Shown: positions 43,815-53,266, counted from the first letter of the stretch. The stretch is 64,000 nt of DNA from Pseudomonas alkylphenolica (GCF_004025535.1 NZ_QJRG01000048.1:250933-314932), one strand, 5' to 3'. Made by a program: numbers and translations. Notes: a model not told the origin generated them from the letters alone.

Positions 43815-45122
43815 TCAGGGGTTCAACGATTTCAATCCATGGCGCGCCGTGCTGGCCTTGACCGGGGTCAGCTGCGGTTGCAACGCCTCGAGCGCCTGAA
43901 TCAACGGCGCCGCCTCGTCCTCAGTCGAGACGGCAGTGCCATAGCGAATCTTGAGCAAGTCTAGTGAAGGATTTACGTTGTTGTCGGGCGACTGTGCACA
44001 AATTTGTGCGAGGGTTCGCAGCCCGGTGCTGCGCCGCACCCACAGGTACAACGCGCCCAGTTGCGGCGGGCGGGCGCTCAACTGTTCACGGGCCAGTTGC
44101 CGGGCGAACTCTGGCGATGCCAGCCAGGCGCTGTGCCGCTCGGCTCGCCAGCGCCGGAACCACTCGCGTGCCGCCTGGGCCCAGGGGCGGCCGAAGTAGA
44201 TCAGACCTGCCGCCAGCATCACCACAGTCAGTGCCAGGAGCCAGTGCCCGGCAAGTCGAACGTGAGCCTTCTGGCCAAGGTCGCGCAGGTCCTGGGTGAT
44301 GGAAAACGGTGCGGTGTAAGTCCCTTCGGCAGCGTCGAAGGTCAGCTTGTCGACCGACGCACTGTGCGCCTCACCGGTACTGGCATCCCACCAGTCGAGG
44401 GTGATCGCAGGCAGGTTGTAGGCGCCGGCTTTAGCGACCACATAAGTCACGCTGTCTTCACGCCTGCCGCCCCGGGTACCGCCACGGCCATCACTGAGCG
44501 GCGTAACCTTGGGGGGTTGCACGTAGCGTTTCAGGCCATCGATCTCGGCAAACGCCAGAGGTGGAATCAGCATGGCCTGGGCGCCTTCGGCCTCAACGGT
44601 GACGGTACGGGTAATGCTGTCGCCGACCCGCAGCGGGTCATGGGAATGCTGCACCTGCTGGCTGAGAGTCACTTTGCGGGCGACCAGTGGGTGCTTATCA
44701 CCTGCCTTGGCACCGGCAAGCGCCTTGGCGACAAAACTCAAGGGCTGACTGCTCACCGTCACCGGACCGTCGCCCTGCCCCGGCTGCACCTGAAACTGCA
44801 GCGCCGGAATATCGAACTGCTGCGCTGCTTGCGGGGTGATCTGGTAGGTGTAGCGCAAACCGTAGAACGCCTTGCCATCAAGCTTTTCGTTCAGGTGCTG
44901 GGCTTCGCCGCTGGGGGGCGTCACCACACTACCCGGCAGGTTCAGCGGTGCCAGCACGGGCGCGGCGGTGAACCAGGTATCGACCAGCAGGTCGACCTCC
45001 ATCGTCAGGGTGGCGCCGACCATGACGCCGGTGTCTGGCACCAGGCGGTTTTGCACCCGCACATCGGGGGCTGCCCACGCCAACAACGGCAACAACAGCA
45101 CGCCACACAACAGCCGTCTCAT
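43815..45122 (-). CDS. BatD-like protein
   Basis: 435 residues from ATG 45122, which overlaps the preceding VWA/TPR stop by 4 bp. Signal peptide (LLLPLLAWAAPD), then a periplasmic BatD domain of beta-rich repeats (VRVQNRLVPDTGVMVGATL, YTYQITPQAAQQFDIPAL, ITRTVTVEAEG), one membrane helix near residue 300 (WLLALTVVMLAAGLIYFG) and a cytoplasmic C-terminal tail. In MoxR systems BatD is the membrane partner of BatA/BatB VWA proteins. The role in assembly or folding of exported proteins is inferred for the family, not proven. Confidence 0.85.
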   Translation of the reverse strand: MRRLLCGVLLLPLLAWAAPDVRVQNRLVPDTGVMVGATLTMEVDLLVDTWFTAAPVLAPLNLPGSVVTPPSGEAQHLNEKLDGKAFYGLRYTYQITPQAAQQFDIPALQFQVQPGQGDGPVTVSSQPLSFVAKALAGAKAGDKHPLVARKVTLSQQVQHSHDPLRVGDSITRTVTVEAEGAQAMLIPPLAFAEIDGLKRYVQPPKVTPLSDGRGGTRGGRREDSVTYVVAKAGAYNLPAITLDWWDASTGEAHSASVDKLTFDAAEGTYTAPFSITQDLRDLGQKAHVRLAGHWLLALTVVMLAAGLIYFGRPWAQAAREWFRRWRAERHSAWLASPEFARQLAREQLSARPPQLGALYLWVRRSTGLRTLAQICAQSPDNNVNPSLDLLKIRYGTAVSTEDEAAPLIQALEALQPQLTPVKASTARHGLKSLNP

Positions 45123-46720
45123 GGTGCGCCCTCCCCGGTCTGTTGCCGCGCCGCGTCCTGGAGCCTGAACTTGCGTTTGAGGAACTGCGCCGGCGAGGTC
45201 GTCAGGTTGTTCAACCATAGCTGGTCGGAGGCCGCTTGCGGTGTGGTTTGCTGCTGCTCCTTGCCGCCGGTGCTCGGCGTCTGGTCCTCGACTACCTTGT
45301 CGGCTTTCTCATCCGGCGTACCGGCCTCTTGCTGGTCTTCATAGTCTTTCAACAACGCCTGGGCCAAGGCGAGATTGGCCGTCGCCTGGGGAAAATCGGG
45401 CTGCTTTTTCAATGCTTGCTGATAGGCCGCAATGGCCTGGGTGAACTTGAATCGATGGACGTAGATGTTGCCCAGGTAGAAGAACGCCGGCGCCGAATCC
45501 AGGCGGGCGAAGCTTGCCAGCGCGGCGTCGTAGTCTGCCGCGTTGTAGGCAGCCAGGCCTTTCCAGTACGGGTCGCTGAAGTGCGCGGCGGCCTGCGGGT
45601 AGTGGCCGTGTTCGAACGCCCAGCGGCCCTGTTGGTCCGGGGTGAAAAAGGCGTCGGCCAGCGCCCCGGCCCGCGCAGAGTCGGGGCTGGCGCTCAACAA
45701 TACCGCCACCAGCAGGCCGCCAAGCCAATGCACTCGCCACCCACGGCGTACACAACACAAGGCAATCAGCGCCAACGGCCAGCACAGCCAGTAGCCGGCG
45801 TCTTTCCAGTACACCTGCTGCGTATCGCCCTGCACTTGCTGGAAATGCTGCTGGGCGTGCAGTTCGATCCAGTCCAGGTCGTCATCATTGAGGGTCAGGC
45901 TGCCCAACGGTGCATCCGCGGCGCTGGCCAGTTGCTTGAGGCCCTGGGCATCAAAGCGGGCAACCAGTGGCTGCCCATCGTTACCAATACGAGGTTGCCC
46001 GTGGGCATCGCGCAGCAAACCACCATCCTGAGCACCTACTGCCAGCACCAGCACCTGCAGATCGGTGCCTGACAGCAGTTTGGGTATGGCTGCGAACTGC
46101 TCGGGCGCTGCGCCATCGGTCACCAGCAACAGGGTACCGGGCATTTTTTCTGCATCCAGAAGTTTTTTGGCTTGCCCGATCACGCCGGCAACGTCCTTGC
46201 CGATGTTGTCCATGAGGTCGGTCGACAAGGCCTGCACGAAGGTGTTGAGCAGCTCCGGGTCTTCGGTGGCGGGCAGGACCAGGTGGGCACTGCCGGCATA
46301 GGCGATCAGCGCAGTACGCGCCCCGGCGCGGCGCTGGATCAGATCTTGCAGTTTGTGCTTGGCAGCAGCGAGGCGCGATGGCGGAACGTCATCCGCGTCC
46401 ATCGACGGCGACAGGTCGACAGCGATAATCAGCGGTGCACGGTTGTCGAGAAAGTCCGGTATGTCCTGTTGCCAGGTCGGCCCGGCAGCGGCCACGCCTC
46501 CCAGTGCAAGCAGCGCAGCCAGCAAATAGACGGGGCGCAACTGTTGGTGGTCGACCGGGGTGATCAGCAGATGCTCGAGCAAATGCGGGGCAATCAGGCC
46601 GTTGAGTTGGCGTTTGAGATCATGCCGGCGCAGCCACAGCCACGGCAGGAGTGCTGCGGGTATGAGCAGTAGCAACCAGAGCGGGCGCAGGAAGTGAAAG
46701 GCACTGAAGTCCAGTTCCAT
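45119..46720 (-). CDS. VWA/TPR membrane protein (BatB-BatC fusion-like)
   Basis: 533 residues from ATG 46720 (GGAG 7 nt upstream). Two N-terminal membrane helices, a von Willebrand A domain with MIDAS motif DLSPSMDADD, a third helix (about 330-350), then TPR-like repeats (FEHGHYPQAAAHFSDPYWKG, AYQQALKKQPDFPQATANLALA) and a Gln/Glu/Lys-rich tail. BatB and BatC are usually separate; here they appear as one polypeptide. Part of the MoxR/Bat operon; its start overlaps the BatA-like gene end. Confidence 0.85.
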   Translation of the reverse strand: MELDFSAFHFLRPLWLLLLIPAALLPWLWLRRHDLKRQLNGLIAPHLLEHLLITPVDHQQLRPVYLLAALLALGGVAAAGPTWQQDIPDFLDNRAPLIIAVDLSPSMDADDVPPSRLAAAKHKLQDLIQRRAGARTALIAYAGSAHLVLPATEDPELLNTFVQALSTDLMDNIGKDVAGVIGQAKKLLDAEKMPGTLLLVTDGAAPEQFAAIPKLLSGTDLQVLVLAVGAQDGGLLRDAHGQPRIGNDGQPLVARFDAQGLKQLASAADAPLGSLTLNDDDLDWIELHAQQHFQQVQGDTQQVYWKDAGYWLCWPLALIALCCVRRGWRVHWLGGLLVAVLLSASPDSARAGALADAFFTPDQQGRWAFEHGHYPQAAAHFSDPYWKGLAAYNAADYDAALASFARLDSAPAFFYLGNIYVHRFKFTQAIAAYQQALKKQPDFPQATANLALAQALLKDYEDQQEAGTPDEKADKVVEDQTPSTGGKEQQQTTPQAASDQLWLNNLTTSPAQFLKRKFRLQDAARQQTGEGAP

Positions 46721-46721
46721 A

Positions 46722-47723
46722 TCAGTGCTCCGCATGCAACAGGCGGCTGCGACCGCGCGCGAACCGGCCAAACAGTGCAGCCAACAGATGACTGACCAGC
46801 AGCAGTAACAAGGCGCCCCCCAACGGCAGCCAGAACAGGTCGCGCTTGGGCTGGTGACTGAAGGTTTTCACCTTGTGCGGGGTGATCTGGTCGAGGGTGG
46901 CGTAGACCGCCTGCAGCGCGTTGCGGTCATCGGCGCGGAAAAAGCGACCGCCGGTGGTTTGCGCAATGGCCTGCAGCGTTTGCAGGTCAACCTTGCCCTC
47001 CCCCGTGGCTTGCGGGTCGCCGATGCCGATGGTGTGCACGACAATTCCGCGCTGCCTGGCCATCTGCGCCGCATGGTCAGGGGTGATTGCACTGCCGGTA
47101 TCATTACCGTCGGTGAGCAGGATCAGCACCTTTTCCTGTTCGTCGGCTTTGTCCAGCAGCTTGATCGTCAGGCCGATGGCATCGCCCAACGCAGTGTTCG
47201 GGCCGGCCATGCCGATGCCGACTTCATCGAGCAGTACACCGAGGCTGGCGTGATCGAGGGTCAGCGGCGCCTGGGGATAGGCACCGGTGCCGAACACGAT
47301 CAGGCCGATGCGGTCGTCCTTGCGTTGCGCAATGAAGTCGCGCACCACGCCTTTGACTGCGGTCAAACGGTCGCTCTGCTGGCCGCTGGCGTCGGTGTAA
47401 TCGGTAGTCTGCATCGATTGCGAGATGTCGATGGCCAGCATCATGTCGCGAATCGGTTGCTCATGTTCAATGGCCTTTTCCACCCATACCGGGCGTGCAC
47501 AGGCTGCCAGCAACAGTGCCCATACCAGGCAATTGAGCGGCAGCTGCCAGCGCCCGCCAGTGGCAGCAGCGGTGCCCGGTGTCTGCCCCGCAGCCCGGCT
47601 CATAGCGGCAAAGAACGGTACCCGCAACGCGCTGCGCGCTTCGCGATAGTCACTCAGGTAGCGATAGGCCAGCCAAGGCAACGGCAGCAGGAACAGCATC
47701 CAGGGGTAATCAAACTGCCACAT
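46722..47723 (-). CDS. VWA domain protein (BatA-like)
   Basis: 333 residues from ATG 47723. An N-terminal pair of membrane helices (MLFLLPLPWLAYRYL and CLVWALLLAACA) precedes a VWA domain with MIDAS DISQSM and the T/D metal residues (TALGD, LLTDGND); a C-terminal membrane helix follows (FWLPLGGALLLLLVSHLL). This is the BatA plan: a membrane-anchored metal-binding domain in the periplasm. The start overlaps the DUF4381 stop by 14 bp, so the operon is tightly packed. Confidence 0.88.
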   Translation of the reverse strand: MWQFDYPWMLFLLPLPWLAYRYLSDYREARSALRVPFFAAMSRAAGQTPGTAAATGGRWQLPLNCLVWALLLAACARPVWVEKAIEHEQPIRDMMLAIDISQSMQTTDYTDASGQQSDRLTAVKGVVRDFIAQRKDDRIGLIVFGTGAYPQAPLTLDHASLGVLLDEVGIGMAGPNTALGDAIGLTIKLLDKADEQEKVLILLTDGNDTGSAITPDHAAQMARQRGIVVHTIGIGDPQATGEGKVDLQTLQAIAQTTGGRFFRADDRNALQAVYATLDQITPHKVKTFSHQPKRDLFWLPLGGALLLLLVSHLLAALFGRFARGRSRLLHAEH

Positions 47724-48216
47724 GATGGGCCTCGATCCATTGCTTACTGAGCGCAAACAGCGCCGTCACTTCCTGTTCTGCAATCCCTGCCAATGCCGTG
47801 TCCGGGGCATAGGCCAAGGTAAACAGCTGCCCGGCAAAGTTTTCTGGCAAGGGTGTTTTCGCTCGCTGATTGAGAAACGCCTGCCACTGGTCACCGCTCA
47901 GGCTTTGCACCGCCGGTGCATCGACCATCGACAACGCCACCCGCTTGAGTAACGCCGGCAACGCACGCAGTGCACCCAGACGCTGGCCGGAATCACTCAA
48001 CGACTGCTGCAAGTATCCCAGTTGCTCCAGTGCTTCGCGGCGATAGCGATCCTGTTGCCAGCGTCGCCAGCGGCGAATACCCCACAGCGCCGAGATGAAC
48101 ACCACGACCAGCAACAGCACCAGCCAGCCCCAGGTCTGCGGCACATAACTGAACGGCGGTACCGGCGTCGGCAGCACCTGAAGCTGATCGATGCTCGGTA
48201 CGACGGGGGCGGTCAC
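47710..48216 (-). CDS. DUF4381 membrane protein
   Basis: 168 residues starting GTG at 48216, overlapping the DUF58 stop (GTGA). One N-terminal membrane helix (WGWLVLLLVVVFISALWGI) and a cytoplasmic helical domain (YRREALEQLGYLQQSL ... FLNQRAKTPLPENFAGQLFTLAY). DUF4381 genes are regular members of MoxR/DUF58/VWA operons; function unknown. Confidence 0.85.
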   Translation of the reverse strand: MTAPVVPSIDQLQVLPTPVPPFSYVPQTWGWLVLLLVVVFISALWGIRRWRRWQQDRYRREALEQLGYLQQSLSDSGQRLGALRALPALLKRVALSMVDAPAVQSLSGDQWQAFLNQRAKTPLPENFAGQLFTLAYAPDTALAGIAEQEVTALFALSKQWIEAHHVAV

Positions 48217-49172
48217 CGTGCCACCCCGGACAGTCGCCCCAATTCACGGCGCAGCTGTTCAAGCGGGTCCTGGCCGGTGTCGATCATCATCAGCGGCACC
48301 TGGCTGCGCCGCAGCATGTCTGCCACCTCGCGCAGCCGCCCGGAGAGAAACTCGCTCAAGGGCCGATACACCTGGCGGCGCTCGACATCCAGTTCAACCT
48401 GCAACTCACCCTGGGTCACGGTCACCCGGCCGGATGCCGGTATGTTCAAGGCCAGGGGGTCATACACCTGCAAGGCAATGACATCGTTATGCGCATTCAA
48501 CTGTCGCAGCAGTTGCAGCGTCTGTGCCGTGGCGCCGGCAAAATCACTGATGATGCATACCAGGCAATCATGCCCGGCGGCGCTGATGCAATTGCGCAAC
48601 ACGGTATCCAGTTGGCCGTCGCCTTCGCTGTCCGGATTGGTAGCCGACAGCTTCTGGTTGCTGCGTACAACCGCTGCGCACAGGGCTTCGACCCGTGACC
48701 GGCTGCGCAGCGGGCGAATGTGCTGCACGTGGTGATCATCGAAGACCAGACCACCGACGCGGTCGCCGGCATGAAAGGCAATCCACGCGCACACTGCCGC
48801 AAGCTCGGCGGCGACCACCGACTTGAAGCTGCGCCGCGAGCCAAAGAACATGCTCATGCGCTGGTCTACCAGCAGCAAGGTAGGCCGGTCGCGCTCTTCG
48901 GTGAAAGTACGTACAAAAGGTTTGCCGTAGCGCAGCGAGGCGCGCCAGTCGAGGTGACGCAAGTCGTCACCGGGGATGTACCGGCGTAACTCGTCGAAGC
49001 TCAGACCACGCCCACGCAAACGCGAGGCATGGTTGCCGGACAGAATGCTCGACAGCGGCTGACGGGCGAGAAAACTCAAGCCGCGCACGCGGTGCTCCAG
49101 GGCCATCAGTTGCCCGAGCGAGGCATGCACGAAGCCATCGGCAGGCGGGTTATCCAGCGTTGAAGTCGTCAT
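48213..49172 (-). CDS. DUF58 family protein
   Basis: 319 residues from ATG 49172. Contains the DUF58 block SFDELRRYIPGDDLRHLDWRAS and a degenerate VWA-like fold (LLLVDQRMSMFFG) in the cytoplasm. In MoxR systems it is the soluble partner that may link the AAA ATPase to the membrane VWA proteins. It follows moxR by 4 bp and overlaps DUF4381. Function in general unproven. Confidence 0.88.
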   Translation of the reverse strand: MTTSTLDNPPADGFVHASLGQLMALEHRVRGLSFLARQPLSSILSGNHASRLRGRGLSFDELRRYIPGDDLRHLDWRASLRYGKPFVRTFTEERDRPTLLLVDQRMSMFFGSRRSFKSVVAAELAAVCAWIAFHAGDRVGGLVFDDHHVQHIRPLRSRSRVEALCAAVVRSNQKLSATNPDSEGDGQLDTVLRNCISAAGHDCLVCIISDFAGATAQTLQLLRQLNAHNDVIALQVYDPLALNIPASGRVTVTQGELQVELDVERRQVYRPLSEFLSGRLREVADMLRRSQVPLMMIDTGQDPLEQLRRELGRLSGVAR

Positions 49173-49176
49173 GGTC

Positions 49177-50175
49177 TCAAGCCGGAATGGCGACACGGTC
49201 GAGCAGACGGTCGAGCACCTGGTCGGCACCTACCCCGTCGGCGATGGCGTCATACGACAGCTGCAGGCGATGGCGCAGTACCGGATGCACCACGGCCCGC
49301 ACGTCGTCGGGCGACACGAAGTCGTTACCGGCCAACCAGGCATGCGCCCGCGCCACACGGTCCAGGCTGATGCCGCCCCGGGGGCTGGCGCCGATCTTGA
49401 TCCAGCGGGCCAGGTCCGGGTCATAGTCGGCCGGGTGCCGCGTGGCGTTGATCAGGTCGATCATGTAGCGATCGATCGCATCGCTGACGTGCAACCCGGC
49501 GACTTCGCCGCGTGCGGCAAAGACCACCTCCTGAGGCAGTTGCGTCGGCGCCTTGCGGGCCACATTGCCTTGCTGCTCCTCGGCACGTACCAGTTGCAGC
49601 ACGAGGATCTCATCCTCGACTTTGGGGTAGTCCAGTTGCAACTTCATCAGAAATCGGTCCATCTGCGCTTCGGGCAACGGGTACGTGCCTTCTTGCTCGA
49701 TGGGGTTCTGGGTCGCCATGACCATGAACAGGCCCGGCATCGGGTAGCTTTGCCCGGCCACTGTGATCTGGCGCTCTTCCATGGCTTCGAGCAAGGCAGC
49801 CTGTACCTTGGCCGGGGCGCGGTTGATTTCGTCGGCCAGAATCACGTTGCCGAACAGCGGGCCAGGCTGAAATTTGATCTGGTTACCTTCAGCCGTTTGC
49901 TGCAGGATCTCCCCGCCGGTGATGTCCGACGGCAGCAGATCGGGGGTGAACTGAATGCGGCGCATTGTCGCGTCCAGATGGGTGGACAGCGCCTTGACGG
50001 TGCGGGTCTTGGCCAGGCCCGGCAAACTCTCGAGCAGCACGTGACCGTTGGCCAGCAAGCCGAGAATCACGTGCCGAATGGTGTCGGCCTGCCCCAGTAC
50101 CTGTTGGGCTACGGTGGTTTCAAGTGCGGCTACCTGTTCTCGTATGGTCACCGGTTCTATCCTTGAGTCGATCAT
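49177..50175 (-). CDS. MoxR-family AAA+ ATPase
   Basis: 332 residues. The MoxR form of the P-loop, ESLPGLAKT, Walker B LADEINRAPAKVQ, sensor MATQNPIEQEGTYPLPEAQMDRF and the C-terminal lid (RGGISLDRVARAHAWL). MoxR ATPases act as chaperones that mature metal-containing or exported enzymes with VWA partners. First gene of an eight-gene leftward operon ending in a sulfatase. The ATG at 50175 has no good ribosome site; GTG at 50151 has AAGGA 8 nt upstream and may be the true start (residue 9, MTIREQVAAL). Confidence 0.92.
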   Translation of the reverse strand: MIDSRIEPVTIREQVAALETTVAQQVLGQADTIRHVILGLLANGHVLLESLPGLAKTRTVKALSTHLDATMRRIQFTPDLLPSDITGGEILQQTAEGNQIKFQPGPLFGNVILADEINRAPAKVQAALLEAMEERQITVAGQSYPMPGLFMVMATQNPIEQEGTYPLPEAQMDRFLMKLQLDYPKVEDEILVLQLVRAEEQQGNVARKAPTQLPQEVVFAARGEVAGLHVSDAIDRYMIDLINATRHPADYDPDLARWIKIGASPRGGISLDRVARAHAWLAGNDFVSPDDVRAVVHPVLRHRLQLSYDAIADGVGADQVLDRLLDRVAIPA

Positions 50176-50230
50176 GGTGGGGTAAATCCAGCAGTGAAGC
50201 AGGCGAATGCGACAAGACCCTGGCTGCGCA

Positions 50231-50254
50231 GAAAAAGCCCTCCAGGGAGGGCTT
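50231..50254 (-). terminator. Terminator of the DUF3015 gene
   Basis: Minus-strand AAGCCCTCC-loop-GGAGGGCTT followed by TTTT, 21 bp after the DUF3015 stop and before moxR. It separates the DUF3015 gene from the MoxR operon. Confidence 0.88.
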
Positions 50255-50274
50255 GATCACCAAGCGCCAGGTGA

Positions 50275-50781
50275 TTAGCCCGGTTCCTGCACGTAGCGCG
50301 CCAGGCGTGAGTCGCGACTCATCACCGCCTGGGTATTGCTGTAGACCTGCTGGGCAGTGACGTTCTGGTTGGCGAAAATCTCGTCGAAATGCTGTTGTGT
50401 GATGCTGGCAAAGTGTTGGCGATCATCGTTGGGCACCCCCAACAAAGTGGCGTAGGCATTCAATGACTCACCGCCGCCCTTGGCCATATCTTCGGAAATG
50501 CCTTCCAGCATGTTGTTCATTGCCAGCCACGAACGGCCGCCATAACCCAGTTTTACTTTCGAATCGCAACCGTTGGTACCTGAGGTCAGGCCAAAGGTGG
50601 CGTTGCCCGAAGTGCCGTTGGTGGTGGTCGCCAACAGGTGCGGCGCCAGGCCGCTTTGGCCATCGAACAGCATGTTGCCCCAACCGCAGCCTCCCCCACC
50701 GGCCTGGCCTGCCTGCGCGGAAATCGCGGCGGTACTGAGGAGCCCAAGTAACACTGCCTTGCCGATCAGCTTGTTTGTCAT
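50275..50781 (-). CDS. DUF3015 family exported protein
   Basis: 168 residues. Signal peptide ending ISAQAGQ (about 24), then GGGGCGWGNMLFDGQSG, the DUF3015 hallmark, followed by a helix-rich C-terminal half. No catalytic motif. Common single-copy exported proteins in pseudomonads; function unknown. It has its own terminator and sits between the MoxR operon and the cytochrome, so co-expression with neither is proven. Confidence 0.88.
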   Translation of the reverse strand: MTNKLIGKAVLLGLLSTAAISAQAGQAGGGGCGWGNMLFDGQSGLAPHLLATTTNGTSGNATFGLTSGTNGCDSKVKLGYGGRSWLAMNNMLEGISEDMAKGGGESLNAYATLLGVPNDDRQHFASITQQHFDEIFANQNVTAQQVYSNTQAVMSRDSRLARYVQEPG

Positions 50782-50877
50782 GCTCGTACTCTCTTGGTCG
50801 ATTTACGCCACAGACACGTGAAAGCCCTCACTACCCTGCGTTGAACACGCGCCCTCGCTAGAGGGTTTAGGCGATCC

Positions 50878-50903
50878 GCCCGACAAGTTCAAATTTGCCG
50901 GGC
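50878..50903 (-). terminator. Weak hairpin after the cytochrome gene
   Basis: GCCCGACAA (50878-50886) pairs with TTGCCGGGC (50895-50903) through one wobble, about 20 bp beyond the cytochrome stop. No T-run. Probable partial terminator or 3' end stabiliser. Confidence 0.4.
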
Positions 50904-50920
50904 AAAATAAATCGCCTGCC

Positions 50921-53266
50921 TCATGGTTTCTGCCAGTAGGGCTCGATGGCCTGCAGGCGCGGGTCGTCCGGCGCGACCTTGCGCATGCGTTGCACGTACT
51001 CGTAGGCGTCGCTGCGCTCCCCCGCCAGGGCGTGCAGATAGATCAGCGAATAAAGCAGGTCGGTGTCCTCCGGCGCCTGGGCAAGCCCTTGCTGCAGGGC
51101 CTTGATCGCTTCATCGCGGCGATTGAGTCGCGACAGCAGCAGCCCCTGGTTGTAGCGGATGCGGGTGTTCTGCGGCAACGCCTGCGCTGCGGTTTCCATC
51201 CACTGCGGCGCCTGGTCGAGCTTGCCTTGCTCGACCAGCAGCAAGGCCAGCATGTAGGCCAGGTTACCGTGGTCGGTGGCAGGCATTTTTTCCAGCGCCA
51301 GCCCTTCGCGCAGTAGGCGCTCGGCTTCATCCAGCTGCTGCGCGCCGCTGGCCAGGGTCACCAGGTTGACCCGTGCCGGGACGAAGTACGGGTCCAGTTT
51401 CAGCGCCTGGTGATACTCCTCCATCGCTTCGCTGTTACGGCCCTGGCGGCTCAACAGCACCGCCAGGTTAAGGCGTCCGCCGGGCAGTTCGGCATTGCCG
51501 CGCAGGCGTTTCTCGTAGTCGGCAAGCATGCTGGTGAAGGTTTCGCGCGACTCGGCAGGCAATTGCTGCGCCGGGACATCGGCCAATACCCGCAGGGTTT
51601 CGTCACGTACGGCCAGAGTCGGGTCCTTGAGCAGCGGCAGCAACGGTTGCAGGCGCTGCTCCGGCGGCACACTGGAAAAACCGGAAACGGCATAGGCACG
51701 CACCAACGCACTCTTGTCCTTCAAGGCCCAGCCCAGGCTGATCACCGACTGCTGGCCGAGGTCGGCCATTTGCTGGGCCGCTGTGGCACGCACAATGGCC
51801 GGCTTGCCTTTGTCGGCGAGCAGTGCATTGAGCTCGCTCAAGGCCACCCCCTGGCCGCTGCGCACCGCGTGGAAGTTCTCACCATAGTGCGGGGGACGTT
51901 GCGGTGTACCGAACCAGCCCTCGATAGCCGTGGCGGCCCATTGCGGTTTCTGATCGGTGTGGCAGCTGGTGCAGGCATCAGGGCTGGCGTCTTTGCTGGA
52001 CAGGTCCGGGCGAGGAATGCGCAAGCTGTGGTCACGGCGCGGGTCGACCACCATGTAGGTCTTGGTCGGCATGTGGCAGTTCACACATTGAGCGCCCGGA
52101 GTACCCGGCTCGTGGTGGTGGTGGGCCTGGCTGTCATAGTCCTTGGCTTGCAGGCTGGGAAAGCGCGCCAGGGGTGGCTGGCTATTGTGGCACTGCAGGC
52201 AGAGCCCGTTACCTTCGATCTTGACCTTGTTGGTGTGCGGGTTGTGACAATCGGTGCACCCTACTCCTGCGGCGTACATCTTGCTCTGGGTGAAAGAGCC
52301 ATATTCGTAGACTTCGCCGTCGATCTGGCCGTCGGCGTGATACAGCCCCGTGCGCAGCGTCGCCGGCAAGCTCTGGTCCAGTTGCGGATGGCCCGGCAGT
52401 TGACCGACTCCGAGGGTTTGCCGGCGGCTGTGGCAGAAGGCGCATTGCTCAACCAGCCCCTGGCTGCCCAGCGCCTTGTAATCGACGGTCAGCCCTGTGT
52501 CGGTCGCCGAGCTGTAGTTTTTCTCACCGGGTTTGGCGGTTTTTGCCCAGTTGACGTGGGCCTTGCCCGGGCCGTGGCAGCTCTGGCAGCCGACGTTCTG
52601 TTCCTGCCAGGTAGAGGCAAAGCTGTCGTCACTGTCGTTGTAGTTTTTCAGCAGCCGGGTCGAGTGGCAGTCAGCGCACATGCCGTTCCAGTTCTGGTAC
52701 CGACCGGTCCAGTGCAAGGGGTCGTTGGGTGCAAAACGCTGGCCCGGGTACAGCGAAAACCAGCGCTGGCCACCCTGTTCCTTGGCCCGGCTGTCCCAGG
52801 CGATCGTCAGGGCCTGCAGCCGTCCGCGCGGCAGCGACACCAGGTACTGCTGCAGCGGGTAGTGACCGAAGGTGTAGCGAATCTCGAAGTCGGCGGGTTT
52901 ACCGTCTTCACCTTCGGTGTTGACGAAAAAGCGCTCGCCCTTGCGGAAAAACCTGGCCTTGACTCCGGCTTCGTCGAAGTGTCCACCTTTGAAATTGCCC
53001 AGCACGTTGCTGCCAGTGGCTTCACGCATGGCCCAGCCATGATCGGAATCTTTCCACTGCGCGGCCTCTTCAGCATGGCAACCGAGACAGGTGGCTGCGG
53101 CCACATAGCCTTCTGCCGGTGCTGCCTGTGCAGCCTCGCGTGCCGTGCTGACGGTTTCTTCTGCCCAGGCCGGATACAGGCTGCAGAGCCCGGTCAGCAA
53201 TACACCAATCCGTGCCCACTGCCGAAGTTGCAACAGCACACGCTTGCCTGACGTCTCACGCCCCAT
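50921..53266 (-). CDS. Exported octaheme c-type cytochrome with HEAT and TPR repeats
   Basis: 781 residues from ATG 53266 (GGAG 6 nt upstream; the GTG at 53278 overlaps the ribosome site). A signal segment (GVLLTGLCSLYPAWA) is followed by eight CxxCH haem motifs (CLGCH at 60-64, CADCH, CQSCH, CAFCH, CTDCH, CLQCH, CVNCH, CTSCH) with many spare His residues for distal ligands. Residues about 480-560 look like HEAT repeats (SLGWALKDKSALVRAYAVSGF), and about 570-781 are TPR units. Resembles the cytochrome_c554/nrfB-like multihaem domain of DUF-annotated TPR cytochromes. Periplasmic electron transfer or enzyme assembly is likely; redox partner unknown. Confidence 0.9.
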   Translation of the reverse strand: MGRETSGKRVLLQLRQWARIGVLLTGLCSLYPAWAEETVSTAREAAQAAPAEGYVAAATCLGCHAEEAAQWKDSDHGWAMREATGSNVLGNFKGGHFDEAGVKARFFRKGERFFVNTEGEDGKPADFEIRYTFGHYPLQQYLVSLPRGRLQALTIAWDSRAKEQGGQRWFSLYPGQRFAPNDPLHWTGRYQNWNGMCADCHSTRLLKNYNDSDDSFASTWQEQNVGCQSCHGPGKAHVNWAKTAKPGEKNYSSATDTGLTVDYKALGSQGLVEQCAFCHSRRQTLGVGQLPGHPQLDQSLPATLRTGLYHADGQIDGEVYEYGSFTQSKMYAAGVGCTDCHNPHTNKVKIEGNGLCLQCHNSQPPLARFPSLQAKDYDSQAHHHHEPGTPGAQCVNCHMPTKTYMVVDPRRDHSLRIPRPDLSSKDASPDACTSCHTDQKPQWAATAIEGWFGTPQRPPHYGENFHAVRSGQGVALSELNALLADKGKPAIVRATAAQQMADLGQQSVISLGWALKDKSALVRAYAVSGFSSVPPEQRLQPLLPLLKDPTLAVRDETLRVLADVPAQQLPAESRETFTSMLADYEKRLRGNAELPGGRLNLAVLLSRQGRNSEAMEEYHQALKLDPYFVPARVNLVTLASGAQQLDEAERLLREGLALEKMPATDHGNLAYMLALLLVEQGKLDQAPQWMETAAQALPQNTRIRYNQGLLLSRLNRRDEAIKALQQGLAQAPEDTDLLYSLIYLHALAGERSDAYEYVQRMRKVAPDDPRLQAIEPYWQKP

